45,335 nt of DNA from Prevotellaceae bacterium UBA2448 (GTDB lineage Bacteria; Bacteroidota; Bacteroidia; Bacteroidales; Bacteroidaceae), in contig DDQG01000041.1 in assembly GCA_002342585.1 (NCBI GenBank), positions 1 through 45,335 on the forward strand, written 5' to 3'. Shown here piece after piece: positions 40,808 to 45,335 of the stretch. The stretch's first letter is position 1. Each line of letters starts with the position of its first letter. A program made the translations under genes and the position numbers. The notes under the pieces were generated by a model. It had not been told where the DNA came from. It saw only the letters and a list, made by a program, of their open reading frames with translations, and did no database searches.

Positions 40808-43375
40808 TTAGTTGAACCACTTTACGTAGCAGAAGTCCTGACGGTGTGGCAGGTCTGCGTTCTTTGGGAACATACGGTAAGCAACCATGAATGCTCCTGC
40901 AGTTGGGATGCAGTGTGTAACCTCGAATGTGTAGAGGTTGCCTTCCTTTTTGATTACCTTGAACGGCTCGATGCTGTTCACGTGTTCCTTATTGTCTTCG
41001 TCGCGGTAGATAGTAACAAGTTCGAGGCCTACTGCGTCGTCGAGTCCCTGCTCGTCGATTACGTAGCGAATCTTGTACTGCTTACCTGAGAGGACGTCAC
41101 CAGCGAGGATGTCTTCTTCCTTCTCGAAAGAAACGGCGTTGATTTTGTCCCAGCGCGAAGCAACGAGTTCCTTCCAAGCTGCAATTTCCTTAGCCTTTGC
41201 GTAGTCGTTAGCGAAGAGTTGTTTGCGGCGAGCAGCAAGCGGACCGTAGAAATGAGTGTAGTAGTCGTCGAGCTGACGCTTCATAGTGTAGTTAGGAGCT
41301 ACCTGAGCGATAGAGTTCTTCACTGTCTTAATCCAGCCCTCGCTGTAGCCGTTCTTGCCTTGGTTGTAGTAGAGAGGCAGGATTTCGTTTTCGAGCAGAG
41401 AGTAGATTGTAGCAGCGTCGAGCTGGTCCTGCTGAGCCTGGTTCTGGAATGTGCGCTTTTCAGTAAGAGCCCATCCAGCACCTTCGCGGTAGCCTTCGAG
41501 CCACCATCCGTCAAGCACTGAGAGGTTTACGACACCGTTCATCAGAGCCTTTTCGCCAGATGTACCAGATGCTTCGAGTGGACGGGTTGGAGTGTTCATC
41601 CAGATATCTACACCAGTTACGAGACGGCGAGCGAGCTTCATATCGTAATTCTCAAGGAAGATAATCTTGCCGAGGAACTCAGGACGGCGGCTGATTTCGT
41701 AGATCTTCTTGATAAGACCCTGACCTGCGCCGTCAGCCGGGTGTGCCTTTCCTGCGAAGAGGAACTGTACTGGGTAGTTAGGATTGTTTACTATCTTAGC
41801 CAAACGGTCGAGGTCGGAGAAGAGCAGGTGTGCACGCTTGTATGTAGCGAAACGACGAGCGAAACCGATGGTGAGTGCGTTTGGATTGATTTTCTCAAGG
41901 ATTGAAACGATACGAGATGGGTCGCCCTGGTGCTTGAGCCAGTCTTCCTCGAACTGCTTCTTGATGTAGTCGAAGAGTTTGTTCTTAAGAGCCATACGAG
42001 TCTCCCAGATTTCTTTGTCAGGAACGTTGTAAATAGCTTCCCAAATCTTCACGTTCGACTGGTCTGCGAGGTGTGAAGGGTCGAAGTACTTAGCATACAA
42101 AGCCTTCCATTCGCTTGCTGTCCAAGTAGGCATGTGAACACCGTTTGTTACGTAGCCTACGTTCTTCAGTTCCTCTGGGAAGTAGCCTTTCCAGATACCG
42201 CTGAACATTTCGCGAGAAACTTTTCCGTGGAGCCAGCTCACACCGTTTACCCAAGAGCAGGTGTTGCAGGCGAAGGTACTCATACAGAACTTCTCGTTCT
42301 TGTCATCCGGGTTCACACGGCCCATGCCCATGAAGTCGTCCCAAGAGATGCCGAGGCGCTCAGAGTACTGTCCGAGGTACTTGCTCATGAGTCCCTCTTC
42401 GAAGTAGTCGTGACCTGCAGGCACTGGAGTGTGTACTGTATAGAGTGAAGAAGTACGAACCACTTCAAGGGCTTCGTTGAACGACAGTCCGCTCTCTACG
42501 TATTCAGCAAGACGCTGTACGTTTGCGAGAGCTGCATGACCTTCGTTACAGTGGATGATGTCCTTCTTGATGCCGAGTTTGTTAAGGAGCAGCACACCAC
42601 CGATACCGAGCAGAACCTCCTGCTTGATACGGTTTTCCCAGTCGCCACCATAGAGAGCGTGGGTGATGCTGCGATCGTATTCAGAGTTCATCTCGTTATC
42701 GGTGTCGAGCAGGTAGAGTTTCACACGACCTACGTTTACGCGCCAAACGAGTGCATGAACAGTATAGTTGTTGTAAGGTACATCTACAACGACCTGGTTG
42801 CCGTTAGCGTCCAGTTCGCGTTCGATAGGCAGTGTCGGGAACTGCTGTGCCTCGTAGTTAGCTACCTGCTGACCCTCCATAGAGAGTGTCTGAGTGAAGT
42901 AGCCGTAACGATAGAGGAAACCAACGGCGCAGAAGTCAACGTTCGAGTCGGATGCTTCCTTTACGTAGTCGCCGGCGAGGATTCCAAGACCGCCTGAGTA
43001 GATTTTCAGTACGTGGCTGAGTCCGTACTCCATACAGAGGTATGCTACAGAAGGACGTTTCTTGTCTGGCTTCACATCCATGTAAGCACGGAAGTCCTTG
43101 TAGATAGCCTTCACGCGGTCAACAATCTGCTTGTTCTTTGCCAGAGTTTCGAGTTTCTCGTAGTTCATGCGAGAGAGGAAGAGTACTGGATTCTGAACAG
43201 TGTCGTGCCAGAGCTGTGGGTCCATGTCGTTGAAGAGGTGTCCTACTTCGTTGTTCCACGACCACCACATGTTGTGTGCAATTTCGTCCAGCGGTTTGAG
43301 AGCCTCAGGAACCTGCGAGCGGACACTGATTTCACGCCAATTAGGAGTGTTGGCATTGCTTGCCTTAATTCTCAT
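40808..43375 (-). CDS. glgP: Alpha-glucan (glycogen) phosphorylase, GT35
   Basis: This 855-residue cytosolic PLP enzyme releases glucose-1-phosphate from alpha-1,4-glucans. It belongs to the alpha-glucan phosphorylase subgroup with an N-terminal DUF3417 domain (about 12-125, NMWWSWN). The PLP lysine is about K609 in EASGTSGEKALMNGVVNLS. VAYLCMEYGLSHVLKIYSGGLGILAGD (residues 110-136) and the FARRFATYKRAHLLF segment are typical. It is transcribed after glycogen synthase, with a 101-base gap that holds a GC-rich hairpin. This pairs synthesis and breakdown of glycogen in one cluster. Confidence 0.95.
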   Translation of the reverse strand: MRIKASNANTPNWREISVRSQVPEALKPLDEIAHNMWWSWNNEVGHLFNDMDPQLWHDTVQNPVLFLSRMNYEKLETLAKNKQIVDRVKAIYKDFRAYMDVKPDKKRPSVAYLCMEYGLSHVLKIYSGGLGILAGDYVKEASDSNVDFCAVGFLYRYGYFTQTLSMEGQQVANYEAQQFPTLPIERELDANGNQVVVDVPYNNYTVHALVWRVNVGRVKLYLLDTDNEMNSEYDRSITHALYGGDWENRIKQEVLLGIGGVLLLNKLGIKKDIIHCNEGHAALANVQRLAEYVESGLSFNEALEVVRTSSLYTVHTPVPAGHDYFEEGLMSKYLGQYSERLGISWDDFMGMGRVNPDDKNEKFCMSTFACNTCSWVNGVSWLHGKVSREMFSGIWKGYFPEELKNVGYVTNGVHMPTWTASEWKALYAKYFDPSHLADQSNVKIWEAIYNVPDKEIWETRMALKNKLFDYIKKQFEEDWLKHQGDPSRIVSILEKINPNALTIGFARRFATYKRAHLLFSDLDRLAKIVNNPNYPVQFLFAGKAHPADGAGQGLIKKIYEISRRPEFLGKIIFLENYDMKLARRLVTGVDIWMNTPTRPLEASGTSGEKALMNGVVNLSVLDGWWLEGYREGAGWALTEKRTFQNQAQQDQLDAATIYSLLENEILPLYYNQGKNGYSEGWIKTVKNSIAQVAPNYTMKRQLDDYYTHFYGPLAARRKQLFANDYAKAKEIAAWKELVASRWDKINAVSFEKEEDILAGDVLSGKQYKIRYVIDEQGLDDAVGLELVTIYRDEDNKEHVNSIEPFKVIKKEGNLYTFEVTHCIPTAGAFMVAYRMFPKNADLPHRQDFCYVKWFN

Positions 43376-43437
43376 AATGTTTTTATTTATAATTGTTAAT
43401 AATGTGCGGTTTTAGTTTAGTTTTTTCTTTGAGAGAG

Positions 43438-43477
43438 GTTGCCGCCATGTTTGTCGTCATGTCGAGGCGGCGGCGAC
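43438..43477 (-). terminator. GC-rich hairpin between glycogen synthase and phosphorylase
   Basis: GTTGCCGCC (43438-43446) pairs with GGCGGCGAC (43469-43477) through nine pairs including one G-U, with a 22-base loop. On the minus strand only a short T-poor region follows, so it may be an attenuating or mRNA-stabilising hairpin and not a full terminator. No TAnnTTTG promoter is visible for glgP in the gap. Confidence 0.45.
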
Positions 43478-45144
43478 TATTTTATACGTTCGTTTCGCTT
43501 TCTTAGAGCGATGTCGTAAGCTTCGTAGTAGTAAGTGATGAAGTGTTTCCACAGCGCCTTTTCAGCTACTTTCTCTGCGGCTTTGCGTGCAGCCTTCACC
43601 TGTGCAGGAGTCATTTCTGAGAACTGCAGGATGGTCTGTGCAATGGTTTCCGACACTTCGTCGAAGTTATAGTCGCTGCGGTGGATAGTCTTCACGCCGT
43701 CGGCAAGTTCCGACTGTCCGCCCTTCACTTCGTTTGCCCACAGTCCGAAACCGGCAAGGTCGGTAGTGATGCAAGGCACGTGGAAGGCAACGCTCTCTGT
43801 CGGAGTGTAGCCCCAAGGCTCGTAGTAAGAAGGGAATACAGTGAGGTCGGTACCGATAATCAGGTCGTAGTAGAGTTTGTTGAAGATACCGTCGGTTCCG
43901 TCCAAGTAGCAAGGCACGAAGATAAGCTTCACGTTGTCCTCCGGAGCATTGTGCATGTTGAGCCAGTCCATCTGACCCATCACGCGGTCGTTCCAAGGTT
44001 CGTTCAGTTCGTGAGTGATACGCGGATTAGGCAGAGCGCCCTTCGTCTTGGTGCCAGCCTTCATAGCCTGCTTCAAGTCGCCGCGAGCCTCGCGCATCCA
44101 AGCCGGAACGAAGATGAATGCGAGCACCGGTTTCTTCAGATTCTCATCGAAACGCAGGCGGTTGATGGCATCCACGAATACGTCGATACCCTTGTTCTTA
44201 TATTCATAGCGGCCGCCGGTGGCAACGATGATTGTGTCGTCCTTCAGTTTAGTGCCCATGAGCGCATTGGCTACTTTGAGCATCGACTGGCGGGCTGCCT
44301 TGCGAGCCTCATCGAATGCAGCCTGTGGCGAAGGAACAAATCCGTTCTCGAAACCGTTCATCAGCACAACGTCCGACTGGCGGGTGAGCAGCTGCTTACA
44401 CTCCTTGTCGGTGATGTCGCTCACTGTCGTAAAGCAGTCAACAGCCAGCGTAGCACTCTTCTCTACCGAGTGCTTAGCCTCAACACCCAGTTCGCTTGCC
44501 ATCTGGTCGCCGTTGTAAGCGAACAGATAGTCGTAGAGCGGTTTGCCGTTGCCGGCGATGCTGCGGCCGGTAGTAGTTGCGTGTGTAGTAAATATTGTTG
44601 CCACTTCAGGCACGTACTTCTGCACGTAGAGAGCAGCCAGACAGGTCTGCCACTCGTGTGCCTGGAACACCACATTGTCCTTCTCCGTCAGGCTGTGGAA
44701 GCGGAAGTAGCTCTCCACCACCTTGCCGGCAGCCCACGAGAACACCATGCTGTCGTTGTAGTCGCCGTAAGCCTTCAGGGAGTTCACGCTGTAGTTGTCC
44801 CATGCCCAGAAGAAGATGTCGTTCACCTCCGGAAAGAAAGGCTGGAAATCGACCAGGATGGCAATCGGTTCGCCCGGAACCTGCCAACGCCCCACACGGA
44901 AGTGGAGTCCCTCAGTCTGCTCAGCATGTTCGCGCCACTGCTTCAGCAGCGTCTTGCTCTCCTTAAACAATGGATTTTTCTTTCCTGCCCAAAAGTCAGG
45001 ACCGATGAAGAATACCTTGTCCTTCAGCTTATCCTGCAGCGTCTTGGCCCTTGTGGATAAAACTGTGTAAATACCCCCTACTTTATTGCATACCTCCCAG
45101 CTGGATTCGAAGATATACGAAGGGGTTAAGTTTTTGTTGGTCAT
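43477..45144 (-). CDS. Glycogen synthase, GT3 family (eukaryote-like)
   Basis: This 555-residue cytosolic glycosyltransferase is of the GT3 type otherwise known from fungi and animals and common in Bacteroidetes, not the GT5 GlgA type. The N-terminal nucleotide-sugar loop motif SSWEVCNKVGGIYTVLS occupies residues 14-30. The C-terminal YYEPWGYTPTESVAF segment (about 435-450) carries the E-x7-E retaining-transferase pattern. It is shorter than the roughly 700-residue eukaryotic enzymes and lacks their regulatory tails. UDP-glucose use is typical of GT3, but donor choice cannot be read here. It is the first gene of the glycogen pair, with a promoter at 45228-45258. Confidence 0.93.
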   Translation of the reverse strand: MTNKNLTPSYIFESSWEVCNKVGGIYTVLSTRAKTLQDKLKDKVFFIGPDFWAGKKNPLFKESKTLLKQWREHAEQTEGLHFRVGRWQVPGEPIAILVDFQPFFPEVNDIFFWAWDNYSVNSLKAYGDYNDSMVFSWAAGKVVESYFRFHSLTEKDNVVFQAHEWQTCLAALYVQKYVPEVATIFTTHATTTGRSIAGNGKPLYDYLFAYNGDQMASELGVEAKHSVEKSATLAVDCFTTVSDITDKECKQLLTRQSDVVLMNGFENGFVPSPQAAFDEARKAARQSMLKVANALMGTKLKDDTIIVATGGRYEYKNKGIDVFVDAINRLRFDENLKKPVLAFIFVPAWMREARGDLKQAMKAGTKTKGALPNPRITHELNEPWNDRVMGQMDWLNMHNAPEDNVKLIFVPCYLDGTDGIFNKLYYDLIIGTDLTVFPSYYEPWGYTPTESVAFHVPCITTDLAGFGLWANEVKGGQSELADGVKTIHRSDYNFDEVSETIAQTILQFSEMTPAQVKAARKAAEKVAEKALWKHFITYYYEAYDIALRKRNERIK

Positions 45145-45172
45145 AAGTAATTGTAAAAATAGCTATTCTTGA

Positions 45173-45196
45173 ATGGCTCGCCCTTTACGGCGCCAT
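45173..45196 (-). other. Hairpin in the glycogen synthase leader
   Basis: ATGG-CGCC (with a CT bulge) pairs with GGCG-CCAT around a 6-base loop. It lies in the inferred 75-base leader between the promoter and the start codon and could affect translation or mRNA stability. Confidence 0.4.
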
Positions 45197-45227
45197 AAAA
45201 AATTTTACCTTAATTCTAATTCCGGTG

Positions 45228-45258
45228 CAAAGATACGAGTAAGCGAGCAAAAATCAAA
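45228..45258 (-). promoter_or_regulatory. Glycogen synthase promoter
   Basis: Minus strand TTTG (45258-45255), 19 bases, then TATCTTTG (45235-45228). The spacer contains GCTCGCTTACTCG and is nearly the same as in the luxS promoter. Beyond it, 45259-45335 shows no gene that I can support. Confidence 0.78.
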
Positions 45259-45335
45259 ATGTATGTACGTAAAATTGATAATTTAAGTTTCGCAAGCTTA
45301 ACTTTGGGGAGTTATTGTGTAGTTATGAAGGAGTT

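Noticed and set aside
43681..45060. Long open frame (459 codons) on the plus strand opposite glycogen synthase
   Set aside because: It is the antisense shadow of a clearly recognisable GT3 gene; it has no promoter, no known motif and a Cys/His/Val-rich composition typical of antisense frames.

Overview
The window looks like chromosomal DNA from a member of the Bacteroidales, most likely a Prevotella-type (Prevotellaceae) organism. I infer this from repeated promoters of the Bacteroidetes form (TTTG, about 19-21 bases, TAnnTTTG), the lack of strong Shine-Dalgarno sites, secreted proteins ending in short C-terminal modules like type IX sorting domains, a GT3 glycogen synthase beside an alpha-glucan phosphorylase, a class III fructose-bisphosphatase and the trpBEGDCFA gene order. 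No species was established.

Layout. 1-1959 (minus): a CNNM/CBS membrane protein followed by tcdA. 2176-9474 (plus): a housekeeping run of an unknown protein, a coiled-coil protein, zapA, a candidate 6S RNA, rny, nadA, mnmA and fbp. 9522-17121: a secreted sorting-domain protein, then a tryptophan attenuator (leader peptide with three consecutive Trp codons, an antiterminator segment and a terminator), then trpB-E-G-D-C-F-A. 17161-20277: an outer-membrane beta-barrel protein with a glycine-rich tail. 20387-20460: tRNA-Asp with promoter and terminator. 20523-22316: a secreted HExxH metallopeptidase-like protein and convergent luxS.

22451-25630 is the accessory part. It holds a toxin-antitoxin pair whose promoter contains a perfect 15-bp inverted repeat. 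The pair is bracketed by 72-bp direct repeats. Two unrelated arrays with exact 22-bp periodicity lie nearby. There is also a truncated sorting-domain gene, a secreted protein with DnaJ-type zinc-finger motifs, and an antitoxin whose toxin has collapsed to 23 codons.

25949-31990 (minus) is a five-gene operon: a small sorting-domain protein, two Cthe_2159-like beta-helix surface proteins with the same glycine-rich ending, a LytS-type histidine kinase with a His/Met-rich external loop, and a LytTR regulator. 32115-34127 (plus) is xpt plus an NCS2 xanthine permease, a purine salvage pair. 34298-40703 (minus) is an arabinan/galactan-type glycoside hydrolase operon (GH43, GH2, two-domain GH43) without susC/susD. 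40751-45258 (minus) is glycogen synthase followed by glycogen phosphorylase.

The most interesting observations are the ribosome-mediated trp attenuator, which is explained in detail by the sequence, the toxin-antitoxin island with its two 22-bp arrays, the candidate 6S RNA, and the beta-helix/two-component operon.
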